Positions 51,716 to 61,446 of a stretch of DNA of 64,000 nt are shown here, piece after piece (the stretch's first letter is position 1; every line of letters begins with the position of its first letter). The stretch lies in NCBI RefSeq assembly GCF_001544615.1, contig NZ_FCNV02000004.1:124001-188000 (forward strand), given 5' to 3'. Source of the DNA: Caballeronia concitans. Lineage in GTDB: Bacteria > Pseudomonadota > Gammaproteobacteria > Burkholderiales > Burkholderiaceae. The position numbers were made by a program, and so were the translations under genes. Below the pieces are notes generated by a model, which saw only the letters and a program-made list of their open reading frames with translations, had not been told where the DNA came from and did no database searches.

Positions 51716-53305
51716 ATGCCCCGTAGTTTAAAAAGCGTGCACAAGACCGGCCGGGCGGTCGGCTTGCGCCTGTTTCGGCGCAATAGCAATGCGTGGGTGC
51801 GCGTCGCCGATGTGTTCTCGCGCTTTCCGCTGCTCGCGGGCGTGATCGGCACTGCGATGGCTTTGTCGATGGGCGTGCTGTCGTTCGCCGCGCTCTGGCA
51901 GGGTCGCGCACAGGCGTTGCAGAACGCGCACGAGGCATCGGCGAATCTGGTCGCGACGCTCAGCGCAGACATCTCGCGCAACGTCGAATCGAGCGACCTG
52001 TCGTTGCGGACCATCGTGAGCGGCATGGAGAACCCGGCAACCGCGAAGCTGGCGCCGGGACTGCGCAGTCTCTTTCTCTTCGACGGCGCCACGGCCGCGA
52101 GCTATATCGGCGGTGCGTTCGTGATGAACGCGCAAGGACGGATCGTCGCTGCGCGTGATCGATCGCAGCATGCAACGGATTCTTTCAGCGATCGCGACTA
52201 CTTCACCACTCACGCGCAACGCGCGGATGTCGGACTCTACATTTCGGGCCCGTATGAGTCGCGTTTGCGCGGCGGCAAGCCATCGCTCGCATTGAGCCGG
52301 CGCATCAACGCACCCGACGGCTCGTTCGCGGGCGTCGCGGTCATCGCGCTGAACAGGAGCTATTTCGATAGCCTGCTTTCGCGTGTGAATGTGGGCCGCG
52401 CGGGCTCGGTATTCATCGTGCAGCGCGATGGCGTGATGCTCGCGCGCAAGCCTCCATTGCAGGCCACCGCGGGCAATACGCCAAGGACGATCTCGCTGTC
52501 CCCGGCGTTCGCCGCGATGAAGGATCAGCCTTCGGGGTCGTATATCTCCGTATCCGCACTCGATGGCGTGCGCCGCCTCTTCACGTTCACGCGCGTGCCG
52601 GGCACGAACCTGATCGCCGGAGTCGCGCCCGCCGAGGACGACGTGCTGCAAGGCTGGCGGCACCGCAGCAAGATCATCGGCGGCCTCACGCTGATGTTCG
52701 GCGGCGGCTTCATCGCCATGTCCTGGCTGCTGGCGATCTCGCTCCGCTCACGCGCCATCGCGCTCGAAAAACTGCAGCGCCTTGCCGGCACGGACTCGCT
52801 GACCGGCTTGAGCAACCGCCGCGCGCTGGATCGTCGTCTGGGCGAAGAGTGGCGCCGTGCGCGTCGTGCGGCTCAACCGCTGTCGGCACTCTTCATCGAC
52901 GTGGATCACTTCAAGCTCTACAACGACACCTACGGCCACGCGATGGGCGACGACGCGCTCGTCGCCGTCGCCGATTGCATTCAGCATTCCATCAAGCGTC
53001 CCAGCGATATCGTCGCGCGCTACGGCGGCGAGGAATTCGTGCTGGTGCTGCCCGGCGCGACGGCGGCGAGCGCGGTGACCTTCGCCGACCGGCTGCGCCT
53101 GAAGATCGAATCGCTCGCCATTCCCAACAGCGCTTCGCCCAAGGGCTTTCTCACGATCAGCATCGGCTCCGCAACGACGATTCCCCGCCACGGCGGCGAC
53201 GCTCTCAAGCTGCTGAACAGCGCGGACGCCGCGCTTTACCGGGCGAAACGTTCCGGCCGCAACACGGCTGTCCACGAAGACAGCATGGTGGACGGCAGCG
53301 CGTAA
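51716..53305 (+). CDS. Membrane diguanylate cyclase with periplasmic Cache domain
   Basis: 529 residues. A first membrane span (about 35-55), a periplasmic double Cache-type sensor (about 60-325), a second span (SKIIGGLTLMFGGGFIAMSWLLAI) and a C-terminal GGDEF domain. The active-site motif is GGEEF (437-441) and an RxxD inhibitory site (RPSD, 428-431) sits five residues before it, so the enzyme should make c-di-GMP and be product-inhibited. The start at 51716 was chosen over 51704 because GGAG lies 6 bases before it. It could feed PelD, 30 kb away, although that is only inference. Ligand unknown. Confidence 0.9.
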   Translation: MPRSLKSVHKTGRAVGLRLFRRNSNAWVRVADVFSRFPLLAGVIGTAMALSMGVLSFAALWQGRAQALQNAHEASANLVATLSADISRNVESSDLSLRTIVSGMENPATAKLAPGLRSLFLFDGATAASYIGGAFVMNAQGRIVAARDRSQHATDSFSDRDYFTTHAQRADVGLYISGPYESRLRGGKPSLALSRRINAPDGSFAGVAVIALNRSYFDSLLSRVNVGRAGSVFIVQRDGVMLARKPPLQATAGNTPRTISLSPAFAAMKDQPSGSYISVSALDGVRRLFTFTRVPGTNLIAGVAPAEDDVLQGWRHRSKIIGGLTLMFGGGFIAMSWLLAISLRSRAIALEKLQRLAGTDSLTGLSNRRALDRRLGEEWRRARRAAQPLSALFIDVDHFKLYNDTYGHAMGDDALVAVADCIQHSIKRPSDIVARYGGEEFVLVLPGATAASAVTFADRLRLKIESLAIPNSASPKGFLTISIGSATTIPRHGGDALKLLNSADAALYRAKRSGRNTAVHEDSMVDGSA

Positions 53306-53345
53306 GGCGCTGCCCGTGATCTGCGAACCGCGAGCCGGATGCGCT

Positions 53346-53383
53346 TGCATGCTGCATGCAAAATCTTTCGGCATTTTGCATTC
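53346..53383. repeat. GCATGC-type element upstream of lysE-like gene
   Basis: Contains gcatgctgcatgcaaaat (shared exactly with the element at 55326) followed by GGCATTTTGCATTCG. It lies 16-53 bp ahead of the exporter start. Member of the dispersed set. Confidence 0.55.
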
Positions 53384-53398
53384 GAAGGAGACAACACG

Positions 53399-54037
53399 AT
53401 GACAGCCTCGGCTGCGGTATCCGCCATCCTTTTCGCGATATTGCTCGGCGCGATGATTCCTGGACCCAGCTTCGTGCTGGTCGCCCGCAACGCGATCGGT
53501 TTATCGCGAGCGGACGGGCTCGCCACTGCGCTCGGCATGGGCCTCGGCGGGATCGTGTTCGGAGGCGTCGCGTTGGCGGGCCTGTACACGGTGCTGCTTG
53601 CGGTCGAATGGCTTTACATCGCATTGAAAGTCGCGGGCGGACTTTATCTGCTCTATATCGCGTCGCGAATCTGGCGCGGCGCGGCACAGCCGATGTCGAT
53701 GCCAGCCGATGGCACGCCGCACGCCCGCAGCGCTTCGAAGTGCTTCTGGCTCGGGCTGACGACGCAACTGAGCAACCCGAAGACGGCGATCTGGTACGGC
53801 AGCATCTTCGCCGCCCTGCTGCCGCAGCATCCGCCGCTCTGGTGTTATTTCGTGCTGCCGCCGCTCGTGTTCGGCATCGAGTTCGGCTGGTACACAATCG
53901 TCGCACTATGCTTTTCGAGCCGCCGTCCGCGCGAGCTGTATCTGCGCGCGAAGAAATGGATAGATCGCATTGCCGCGACAATGATCGCCGCGCTTGGACT
54001 CCGGCTCATTCTCGCGGCGGGAAGAAGTGGGATTTGA
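53399..54037 (+). CDS. LysE/RhtB-family exporter
   Basis: 212 residues with six membrane spans. The family opening is ILFAILLGAMIPGPSFVLVARNAI (LGAxxPGPxxL-like), then GLGLGGIVFGGVALAGLYTVL and GLTTQLSNPKTAIWYGSIFAALL. LysE/RhtB proteins export amino acids, homoserine or similar small molecules. AAGGAG lies 8 bases before the start. It is on the opposite strand to the amino-acid catabolic set and converges on the aldolase-like gene 58 bp away, so a functional link is possible but not shown. Confidence 0.88.
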   Translation: MTASAAVSAILFAILLGAMIPGPSFVLVARNAIGLSRADGLATALGMGLGGIVFGGVALAGLYTVLLAVEWLYIALKVAGGLYLLYIASRIWRGAAQPMSMPADGTPHARSASKCFWLGLTTQLSNPKTAIWYGSIFAALLPQHPPLWCYFVLPPLVFGIEFGWYTIVALCFSSRRPRELYLRAKKWIDRIAATMIAALGLRLILAAGRSGI

Positions 54038-54095
54038 AGCGGGATTTGAAGCTGGCTGCATTCAGAATGCCAAGCGCCGACGCAGCGCCGGCACA

Positions 54096-55244
54096 CTAGC
54101 GCGATAGTCCGCGCGCGTCGATGGACCAGATATCGACCACTTGCTCGCCGCGATAGCACACGTACTCGTCGTAGAGATTCACGGTCGGATCGCAATGGCC
54201 CGGCGGCAAAAGAATGCGCTTGCCGAGCAGCGCCGACGTGTCGTCGTGCGGCGCGCCTTTTGCATTCAGCATGCCATGTTCGTCGTTCGCGGCGCTATAC
54301 GTCAGCACCGGCTCATCGGCTGCATCCAGCCAATGCACGCTGCGCGGCAAGCCGGAATCCACCGCCAGCCCCTTGAGGCCGACATCGCAAACGGCCATGC
54401 CGGGACGGGCCGCGCTCATGATCGTCGACAGCACGAAAAGGCTATGGCGCCACTGCAGTTCACCGTCATACGCCAGCGAGCCGTAATCGCCATCCATGAA
54501 AACGTACGAGCCCGGCTGCACCTCGGTATAGACGCCGCTCGCGACATCGAATTCGACCGTGCCCGTGCCTCCGCCCGTCACGATGGCACTTTGAATGCCA
54601 CGCGCCTCCAGCGTTCGTACAAAATGCGCGGCGCGATCCGCTGCGCGCCCCGCTTCGGTCTTGCGCGCCTGCCAGTCGGCGATATGCTGAGCACCGCCGT
54701 GATACGCCTGGATGCCCGCGAATCGCAACGCCGGCTGGGCCGCGATGGCATCGGCGAGCGACAGCAGCGCGTCCTCGCTCGTCACGCCGCAACGGCGCTG
54801 GCCGGCATCGACTTCGGCGAGCACGTCGATCTTCACGCCCGCGCGCAGAGCCGCGGCGCCGAGCGCTTCGACTTGCGGAATCGCATCGGCGCATACGGAA
54901 AGACGCACGTGCGCCGCGAGTTCGACGGCCATCGCGACCTTGTCCGCACCGACGAACTCGTTGCTGATATGAATGCTCTCGACGCCGGCCGCCGCGAAAG
55001 GATAGGCCTCCGAAAGCTTCTGGCAGCACACGCCGGCCGCGCCTGCCTCGATTTGACGACGCGCGATCGCGCTCGACTTATGCGCCTTCGCATGAGGCCG
55101 CAACGCGACGCCGTTACGCGCGACGAACGCGGCCATTGCGGCCAGATTGGCATCGAAGGCGTCGAGGTCGATCAGCAGCGACGGCGTGGCGACGGCCGAG
55201 AGCGCATCGCCGACGCGCGCGGCGGGAGGAGGAACGAGCTTCAT
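54096..55244 (-). CDS. DSD1/D-threonine-aldolase family PLP enzyme, similar to beta-hydroxyaspartate aldolase
   Basis: 382 residues: an alanine-racemase-like N-terminal barrel with the PLP lysine Lys53 in RPHAKAHK, and a C-terminal beta domain with metal ligands in PPGHCDPTVNLYDEYVCYRG (His/Cys or His/Asp). This family cleaves D-3-hydroxy-amino acids: D-threonine aldolase, D-serine dehydratase and the beta-hydroxyaspartate aldolase BhcC (giving glycine and glyoxylate). The overall pattern, e.g. VCCQKLSEAYPFAAAGVESI, is like BhcC. Without a closer comparison the exact reaction is open. Start chosen at MKLVPPP (55244); an upstream ATG at 55265 is possible. Last gene of the catabolic set. Confidence 0.82.
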   Translation of the reverse strand: MKLVPPPAARVGDALSAVATPSLLIDLDAFDANLAAMAAFVARNGVALRPHAKAHKSSAIARRQIEAGAAGVCCQKLSEAYPFAAAGVESIHISNEFVGADKVAMAVELAAHVRLSVCADAIPQVEALGAAALRAGVKIDVLAEVDAGQRRCGVTSEDALLSLADAIAAQPALRFAGIQAYHGGAQHIADWQARKTEAGRAADRAAHFVRTLEARGIQSAIVTGGGTGTVEFDVASGVYTEVQPGSYVFMDGDYGSLAYDGELQWRHSLFVLSTIMSAARPGMAVCDVGLKGLAVDSGLPRSVHWLDAADEPVLTYSAANDEHGMLNAKGAPHDDTSALLGKRILLPPGHCDPTVNLYDEYVCYRGEQVVDIWSIDARGLSR

Positions 55245-55325
55245 GATTGAACGTGAGGCGTGAGACATGAGAAACGAGAAATGAAAAGGCCGGGCGTCAC
55301 TATAACGCCCGGCATTCGGTCGACC

Positions 55326-55355
55326 GCATGCTGCATGCAAAATGCCGCATGCATT
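55326..55355. repeat. GCATGC-type element upstream of the aldolase-like gene
   Basis: gcatgctgcatgcaaaat followed by GCCGCATGCATTG. The first 18 bases are identical to those at 53347. It lies about 80-110 bp ahead of the start at 55244. Member of the dispersed set. Confidence 0.55.
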
Positions 55356-55372
55356 GAACCGAGCGACACGAA

Positions 55373-56638
55373 TCATCCCGCCAGCGCTTCGGCCTCCAAA
55401 ATCGCGCCTTCGTCCTTGAGCGACTGGATGCGCGCATCGTCGAAACCGTATTCGCCCAGCACTTCGGCCGTATGCTGCCCGAGCAGCGGCGCCGAACGCG
55501 AGGGCGCGGTGCAGCCATCGGAGAAATGAATTGGCAAGCCGATGCCGCGCATCGAACCCGCGAGCGGATGCTCGGTCTCGACGATCATGCCGCGCGCGAC
55601 AGCCTGTTCGTGCGACGACGCTTCCGGCACGCTGAGCACGGCGCCGCTCGGCAAGCCGATCGCATCGAACGCTGCGAGCCATTCGTTCGTGGTGCGCTCG
55701 ACGAGCCGTGCAGTCAGAATCTCCACCAGCGCCTCGCGATGCTTCAGCCGGCCCGCGTTGGTCTGGAAGCGCTCGTCATCGGCGAGGCCGGGAATGTTCA
55801 GCACGCCCACGAGCCGCTCGTAATTGCTTTGATTCGCCGCGCCGATATTCACCCAGCCATCGCGCGTCCGGAATGCCTGATACGGCGCGCTCGTCGGATT
55901 CGCCGAGCCGGCCTTCGGCAGCACGGTGCCGTCCGCGAAATAGTTCGCGAAAGCCCAGTACATCTGTTGCAGGCCCGCTTCGAAGAGCGAGGTATCGACC
56001 ATCTGGCCGAGACCCGTGCTCTTCTTTTTCGCATAGGCCGCGCTGATGCCGAGCGCCGCGAGAATGCCCGCGTTGATGTCCGTCACCGGCGACCCCGCCT
56101 TGATCGGCGCCTGCCCCGGCTCGCCCGTCATGCTCATCAGTCCGCTCAGGCCTTGCGCGATGAGATCGAAGCCGCCCTTGTCCGCCATCGGCCCGCTGCG
56201 GCCGTAGCCTGAAATCGCGCAATAGATGAGGCCGGGATTCACTGCCTTGAGCGCTTCATAGCCCATGCCGAGCTTTTCCATCGTGCCGCGACGATAGTTC
56301 TCCGTGACGACATCCGCCGTCGCGAGCATCTTCTTCAGCACTTCCTTGCCGCCCTCGGTTTTCAGATTGAGCGCGATGCCGCGTTTGTTGCGGTTCACGA
56401 TCATGAACGATGCCGACTCGCCGCTCGGAAGGATCGGCGCGAAACGCCGGCAATCGTCGCCGCCCGGGATCTTCTCGACCTTGATGACGTCGGCGCCCAT
56501 GTCGGCGAGCATCATCCCGCAGATCGGTCCCGACATGATGTGCGCGAGTTCGATCACCCGCATGCCCGCGAGCGGACCTCCGCCCTGCTCGGTCGATGCT
56601 GCCGCTGGATTCGTGTCTGCCGCTTTCGTGTCTGCCAT
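55373..56638 (-). CDS. CaiB/BaiF class III CoA-transferase
   Basis: 421 residues of the class III CoA-transferase fold. N-terminal GMRVIELAHIMSGPICGMMLADMGADVIKVEKIPGGDD is the family CoA-binding start, and the catalytic aspartate is most likely Asp187 in SPVTDINAG. These enzymes move CoA between carboxylates through an enzyme-anhydride, for example on itaconate, mesaconate or oxalate. The donor and acceptor here are unknown; context suggests a dicarboxylate from the same pathway. Same direction as the MFS gene upstream (151 bp). Confidence 0.88.
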   Translation of the reverse strand: MADTKAADTNPAAASTEQGGGPLAGMRVIELAHIMSGPICGMMLADMGADVIKVEKIPGGDDCRRFAPILPSGESASFMIVNRNKRGIALNLKTEGGKEVLKKMLATADVVTENYRRGTMEKLGMGYEALKAVNPGLIYCAISGYGRSGPMADKGGFDLIAQGLSGLMSMTGEPGQAPIKAGSPVTDINAGILAALGISAAYAKKKSTGLGQMVDTSLFEAGLQQMYWAFANYFADGTVLPKAGSANPTSAPYQAFRTRDGWVNIGAANQSNYERLVGVLNIPGLADDERFQTNAGRLKHREALVEILTARLVERTTNEWLAAFDAIGLPSGAVLSVPEASSHEQAVARGMIVETEHPLAGSMRGIGLPIHFSDGCTAPSRSAPLLGQHTAEVLGEYGFDDARIQSLKDEGAILEAEALAG

Positions 56639-56710
56639 TTCTACGTTCCTGTTATTCCGGTTTCATCGGGCTGCTCGTGGATGTCAATGGCGACCGTCCG
56701 CGCCGAGATT

Positions 56711-56759
56711 GCATGCTGCATCTTGAATGCCGAATGCCTAATGCCTGATGCCGCATGCA
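56711..56759. repeat. GCATGC-type element upstream of the CoA-transferase gene
   Basis: Five tandem-looking words around GCATGC/AATGCC (gcatgctgcatcttgaatgc, cgaatgcc, taatgcc, tgatgcc, gcatgcaa) in 49 bp, about 73 bp ahead of the start. The longest member of the set; the repeated ATGCC spacing of ~9 bp is notable. Confidence 0.55.
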
Positions 56760-56789
56760 ATCCGTGCCGCCGAACGACCGCCCTGCGCG

Positions 56790-58079
56790 TCACACCAGCT
56801 TTCCCGCGTGCGCGCCTTCCGTCTTCTCCTCTTCGACTTCGAGCGACCGATCCGGACGCATCGTGAACGACAGGATGATGCCGGCTGCCATGACGATCAT
56901 CGATACCGTGAACGGCAGATTCCAGTTGCCGGTGCGGTCGATGAGCCATCCGCCGATGACCGGGCTGATGATCGCCGACAGCGCCGATCCTGAATTCATA
57001 ATGCCGGACGCCGTGCCCGCATGCTTCGGTGCGATGTCCATCGGCACGGACCACATCGGCCCGATCGTCATCTCGTTGAAGAAGAAGCCCGCCGACAGAC
57101 AGATGGCCACGAAGGTCATCGAGATATCGGAGACGAGCATGATCGGTGCGAGCGAGAGCAGCGTCAGCAGCATGCACACGCCGACCATCACATTACGAGC
57201 GAGACGCACGTTGCCGCTCTTGCGCAGGATGCGATCGGTCACGGAACCGCCGAGATAATCGCCCAGCACGCCCGCGAAGAACACACCCGATGCGAACAGC
57301 GCCGACTTGCCGAGCGGCATGTGATAGTTGTGCAGGAAGTACTGCGGAATCCAGCCGAGGAACAGCCACAACACCCAGCCATAGCAGAAATACACTGCGG
57401 TGACAGGCGCCATGCGGCCGAGCAGAATGCGCCACGGTACCGGCTTGCGCTGCTTCACGCCCGAATAGTCCGCAAGCGTCGCGCATTCGGACTCGGTGAT
57501 GCTCGGATGATCGCGGGGGTTATCGCGAAAGTAGAAGATCCACGCGACGGCCCATGCGAAGCTGATGATGCCGGTGATGATGAACGCACCGCGCCAGCTC
57601 GTCGCGAGCATCAGCCATACGATCAGCGGCGGCGCCACTGCATTGCCGATGCGCGATGCGGCATGCGTGATCCCTTGCGCGAAGCCGCGCTGGTCCGCCG
57701 GCATCCAGTTGGACATGGCGCGCGTCGCGGTCGGGAACGTCGCGCCTTCGCCGAGACCGAGCAATACTCGCGCGACGATCAGCGAGACGAAGCCGCCTGC
57801 CATGCCGGTCAGCACGGTCGCGCCTGCCCAGATGATGGCGCACACGGCGAGCGTACGACGCGGGCCGAAGCGATCGCCCACCCATCCGCCGATGATCTGG
57901 AAAATCAGATACGGATACGCGAATGCAGAAAACACGAAGCCGATCTGCGTATGTGACAGGCCGAGTTCCGCGCCGAACTGGCTCGCCGCGGTACTGACAT
58001 TGACGCGGTCGATATAGGTGATGAAATACATCGCGCATAGCAGCAACAGAACGCGCGTGGTGGCTCGACGGAACATCAT
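56790..58079 (-). CDS. MFS transporter (sugar-acid/dicarboxylate type)
   Basis: About 429 residues, 12 spans, ACS family (MFRRATTRVLLLLCAMYFITYIDRVNVSTA at spans 1; LGLGEGATFPTATRAMSNW). Homologues carry hexuronates, galactonate, glucarate or similar organic anions. The start at 58079 or 58076 is preceded by AAGGAG and ACG; the longer frame to 58133 has no ribosome site. Presumably takes up the substrate of this catabolic operon. Confidence 0.88.
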   Translation of the reverse strand: MMFRRATTRVLLLLCAMYFITYIDRVNVSTAASQFGAELGLSHTQIGFVFSAFAYPYLIFQIIGGWVGDRFGPRRTLAVCAIIWAGATVLTGMAGGFVSLIVARVLLGLGEGATFPTATRAMSNWMPADQRGFAQGITHAASRIGNAVAPPLIVWLMLATSWRGAFIITGIISFAWAVAWIFYFRDNPRDHPSITESECATLADYSGVKQRKPVPWRILLGRMAPVTAVYFCYGWVLWLFLGWIPQYFLHNYHMPLGKSALFASGVFFAGVLGDYLGGSVTDRILRKSGNVRLARNVMVGVCMLLTLLSLAPIMLVSDISMTFVAICLSAGFFFNEMTIGPMWSVPMDIAPKHAGTASGIMNSGSALSAIISPVIGGWLIDRTGNWNLPFTVSMIVMAAGIILSFTMRPDRSLEVEEEKTEGAHAGKLV

Positions 58080-58188
58080 CGTCTCCTTGAGTGATCGCGT
58101 GCGCTTCCCCGGCGCGGCATGCACCGTGGTCACGGCATACGGAACATCGTTAGGTGCGTCGAATGAGGGCGTGCGCCCGCGAATATCG

Positions 58189-58242
58189 CTATGGTGTGCG
58201 TCTGCGCAATCGGCGGATGCGAGGTTTGCGGGGTGATGTCAT
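58189..58242 (-). CDS. Possible 17-aa arginine-rich leader peptide
   Basis: MTSPRKPRIRRLRRRTP with an AGGAG seven bases before its ATG, in the gap between the YdiJ-like and MFS genes on the same strand. The good ribosome site and position hint at a leader or small protein; composition could equally be chance in GC-rich DNA. Confidence 0.2.
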   Translation of the reverse strand: MTSPRKPRIRRLRRRTP

Positions 58243-58341
58243 GACGTCGTCTCCTGTCGCGGATCGTCGAGTGTCCGCTGTTATGGTGTCGATGGAACTG
58301 CCTCTGCCTGCTGCTATGTCAATCTATAACGTCGACTTCCT

Positions 58342-61300
58342 TCAAGCGATCGCACGTTCGAGCACGCGCGCGACATGTAATGCGTCGGTCTGTGCGCCAT
58401 CCGCGATCTGGTGACGGCAACTCGTGCCGTCCGCGACGATCACTGCATCGCGCGCATCTCTTGCCTTGCGCACCGCCGGCAAGAGCGACATTTCGGCCAT
58501 CGCTTGCGATGCTTCATAGTGTTCCGCTTCATAGCCGAAGCTGCCGGCCATGCCGCAGCATGACGATTCGATCGTCTTGACGTCCAGCCCGGGAATCCAG
58601 CTCAGGACCGCCTCGACGGGACGCACTGCATCGAAGGCTTTCTGATGACAGTGGCCATGCAGCAAAGCCTTTTGTTTGTCGAGCGATTTAAACTGGAGAT
58701 TGAAACGTCCCGCTGTGCGCTCGCGCACGAGAAACTCTTCGAATAGAAACGATGCTTCGGATAGCTTACGAGCTGCATCGCCATATCCGTAGCCGAGGAA
58801 CTCGTCGCGCAACGAGAGCAGACACGATGGCTCCAGCCCCACGATCGACACGCCGCGTTCGACGAAGGGCAGCAGCGCATCCAGCGCACGGCGCGCTTCG
58901 GCTTTCGCTTCATCGACGAGTCCGGCTGAAAGGAACGTGCGGCCGCAGCACAGCGGACGTTCGCCTGCCTTCGTGTTGAGATGAACGGCGTAGCCCGCCG
59001 CTTCGAGCACACGTTGCGCGGCGCGGGCGTTCTCGGGCTCCATGTAATTGTTGAACGTATCGACGAACAACAGCACTTCCTTCTCCGCCGATGCAACGCG
59101 CTTGCTGTGGGCATCGTCGAGAAAAGGCTTCTTGAAGCGCGGAAACGCACGTTGAGGCGCGAGCCCGAGCTTCGTCTTGAGCCAATGCGCGGCGCGCGGC
59201 ATGTTCGCTTCGAACGATGCGCTCAACGACGGCATGCGGCTCGCATACGGCGCATAGCGCGGCAGGAATGCGACGAGGCGTTCGCGCAGACGCAGACCAT
59301 GACGCGCCGTCCACGCCGCGCGCGCTTCGATCTTCATGCGCGCCATATCGACGCCGGTCGGGCAATCGCGCTTGCATCCCTTGCATGAGACGCAGAGATC
59401 GAGCACGTCCTTGACATCCTGGCTCGCGAGTCCATCGCCGTCTTCGCCGAGCTGACCCGACAGCGCAAGACGCAAAGTATTCGCGCGGCCTCGCGTGACA
59501 TGTTGCTCGTCCTTCGTGATGCGATAACTCGGGCACATCGTGCCTGCATCGAACTTGCGGCAGTGGCCGTTGTTGTTGCACATCTCGACAGCCTTCGCGA
59601 GTCCGTTCGAAAGATCGCCACCCGATCCCTTCGGTCCTTCTTCACCGGTCAATGGATCGCGCGTGACGTTCCACGCGGACCAGTCGAGTTGCGGTTCGAA
59701 GGCACGCTCGCGATACGACGGCGGGAACCGGAAGTTCGTCGCGTCGTCCATCTTCGGCGGTGCAACGATGCGATCGGGGCTCATGCGGTTCTCGGGATCG
59801 AAGAGCCGCTTGATGTCACGAAACGCTTCATTGATCCGAGGTCCGTATTGCCATGCAACCCACTCGCCACGGCAAAGACCATCGCCATGCTCGCCCGAAT
59901 ATGCGCCCTTGCATTCGCGCACCATCGCGGCTGCCTCTTCCGCAATCGCACGCATCTTCGTCGCGCCGTCGCGACGCATATCGAGAATCGGCCGCACATG
60001 CAGCGTGCCGACGCTCGCATGCGCATACCATGTCCCTTCGGTGCCGTGCTTTCTGAAGACTTCGGTGAGGCGGCTCGTATAGTGCGCGAGATGTTCGAGC
60101 GGCACCGCGCAATCTTCGATGAAGGACACAGGCTTCCCGTCGCCCTTCATGCTCATCATGATGTTGAGCCCGGCCTTGCGCACTTCCCACAGCGCTTTTT
60201 GCGGGCCCGCATCGGGCATCTGCACGACGGAGCCAGGCAAGCCCAGGTCGCTCATCAACTCGACGAGTTCTGCGAGCTTGCTTACTTGCGCGTCACGTTG
60301 CTCGCCCGCGAACTCGACCAGCAGCACCGCTTCCGGTTCGCCCACCAGCGCCTTCTCGATGACCGGACGAAACGCGGGATTCGACATCGCCAGATCGATC
60401 ATCGTGCGATCGACGAGTTCCACTGCAACGGGACCGAGCTTCACGATGTGCTGCGTCATGTCCATCGCATCGAAGAAGCTCGGGAAGTTCACCACGCCAA
60501 GCGTCTTGTGAGCGGGCAGCGGTGCGAGCTTCAACGTCAACTGACGGCTGAATGCGAGCGTGCCTTCCGAACCGACCAGCAGGTTCGCCATGTTCGGTTC
60601 GTCGGCGCTGAAGGGCAACGGGCTCTGGCAATCGAAGAGATCGAGGTTGTAGCCCGCGACGCGCCTCAGTACCTTCGGAATGTGCTCACGCATTTCATCG
60701 CGTTCGCGCATGGCAATCCCGCGCACCCCTTCGATGAGATCGCGCACGCGCGCATCGCTGCGCATCGTCGAGAGCCTGCCGAAGCGTGCTTCGTGACCAT
60801 CGGCGAGGATCGCGTCGATGGCGTCGACGTTATGCACCATGATCCCGTATTCCATCGAGCGCGAGCCGCACGAGTTGTTGCCGGCCATGCCGCCTATGGT
60901 GCATTGCGCGCTCGTCGATACATCCACCGGAAACCACAGGCCATGCGGCTTGAGCCACGCATTCAGATGATCCAGCACCACCCCCGGCTCGACCGTGACC
61001 GTGCGCGCTTCCTTGTCGAAGTGAACGATGTTGTTGAGCCACTTCGTCGTATCGATGACGAGCGCTTCACCGATGGTCTGTCCGCACTGGCTGGTGCCCG
61101 CGCCGCGCGCGAGCACGCTCGCGTGACTATCGCGCGCAATATCCAATGCGAGCCGCAAGTCGTCCTGATCCTTCGGCACGACGACGCCGAGCGGCATGAT
61201 CTGATAGATCGACGCATCGGTCGCGTAACGTCCACGCGATGCGCGATCGAACAGCACGTCGCCCTTCAGCTCGCGTTGCAGCCGTGCCTGCAAGGGCGTC

Positions 61301-61380
61301 GGCGCGGCGAGCCGTGCGCGCGCCGATGCAGGCATCAGATGAATCGGCTTGACGAGACGGTCGGTGGTGGAATTGAGCAT
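58342..61380 (-). CDS. YdiJ-like FAD-linked oxidase / Fe-S fusion (D-2-hydroxyacid dehydrogenase)
   Basis: 1012 residues, near the length of E. coli YdiJ (1018). FAD-binding PCMH domain (~45-270; VLARGAGTSQCGQTIG, GMAGNNSCGSRSMEYG), a substrate/FAD-oxidase C domain (~290-530; YAHASVGTLHVRP, YSGEHGDG), an iron-sulfur ferredoxin module (CNNNGHCRKFDAGTMCPSY; CVSCKGCKRDCPTG) and two CCG domains (PLCCGRTF; SCCGMAGSFGYEAEHYE). YdiJ-type enzymes oxidise D-2-hydroxyacids such as D-2-hydroxyglutarate or D-lactate. Here it probably makes the 2-oxo acid used by the aminotransferase. Start ATG at 61380. A GCATGC-type element sits just upstream, overlapping the end of the next gene. Confidence 0.9.
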   Translation of the reverse strand: MLNSTTDRLVKPIHLMPASARARLAAPTPLQARLQRELKGDVLFDRASRGRYATDASIYQIMPLGVVVPKDQDDLRLALDIARDSHASVLARGAGTSQCGQTIGEALVIDTTKWLNNIVHFDKEARTVTVEPGVVLDHLNAWLKPHGLWFPVDVSTSAQCTIGGMAGNNSCGSRSMEYGIMVHNVDAIDAILADGHEARFGRLSTMRSDARVRDLIEGVRGIAMRERDEMREHIPKVLRRVAGYNLDLFDCQSPLPFSADEPNMANLLVGSEGTLAFSRQLTLKLAPLPAHKTLGVVNFPSFFDAMDMTQHIVKLGPVAVELVDRTMIDLAMSNPAFRPVIEKALVGEPEAVLLVEFAGEQRDAQVSKLAELVELMSDLGLPGSVVQMPDAGPQKALWEVRKAGLNIMMSMKGDGKPVSFIEDCAVPLEHLAHYTSRLTEVFRKHGTEGTWYAHASVGTLHVRPILDMRRDGATKMRAIAEEAAAMVRECKGAYSGEHGDGLCRGEWVAWQYGPRINEAFRDIKRLFDPENRMSPDRIVAPPKMDDATNFRFPPSYRERAFEPQLDWSAWNVTRDPLTGEEGPKGSGGDLSNGLAKAVEMCNNNGHCRKFDAGTMCPSYRITKDEQHVTRGRANTLRLALSGQLGEDGDGLASQDVKDVLDLCVSCKGCKRDCPTGVDMARMKIEARAAWTARHGLRLRERLVAFLPRYAPYASRMPSLSASFEANMPRAAHWLKTKLGLAPQRAFPRFKKPFLDDAHSKRVASAEKEVLLFVDTFNNYMEPENARAAQRVLEAAGYAVHLNTKAGERPLCCGRTFLSAGLVDEAKAEARRALDALLPFVERGVSIVGLEPSCLLSLRDEFLGYGYGDAARKLSEASFLFEEFLVRERTAGRFNLQFKSLDKQKALLHGHCHQKAFDAVRPVEAVLSWIPGLDVKTIESSCCGMAGSFGYEAEHYEASQAMAEMSLLPAVRKARDARDAVIVADGTSCRHQIADGAQTDALHVARVLERAIA

Positions 61381-61407
61381 CGTCGCTGTCAGTAGGTGCG
61401 GTTGGTC

Positions 61408-61446
61408 TTTTGCATGCGTGATGCCGAATGCGTTATTCGAAATGCA
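61408..61446. repeat. GCATGC-type element upstream of the YdiJ-like gene
   Basis: Words ttttgcatgc, gatgccgaatgc and aaatgcag in 39 bp, 28 bp ahead of the YdiJ-like start. It overlaps the last codons of the hydratase gene. Confidence 0.5.

Noticed and set aside
59500-61395. 631-codon plus-strand frame across the YdiJ-like gene
   Set aside because: Antisense shadow of a well supported dehydrogenase with multiple motifs.
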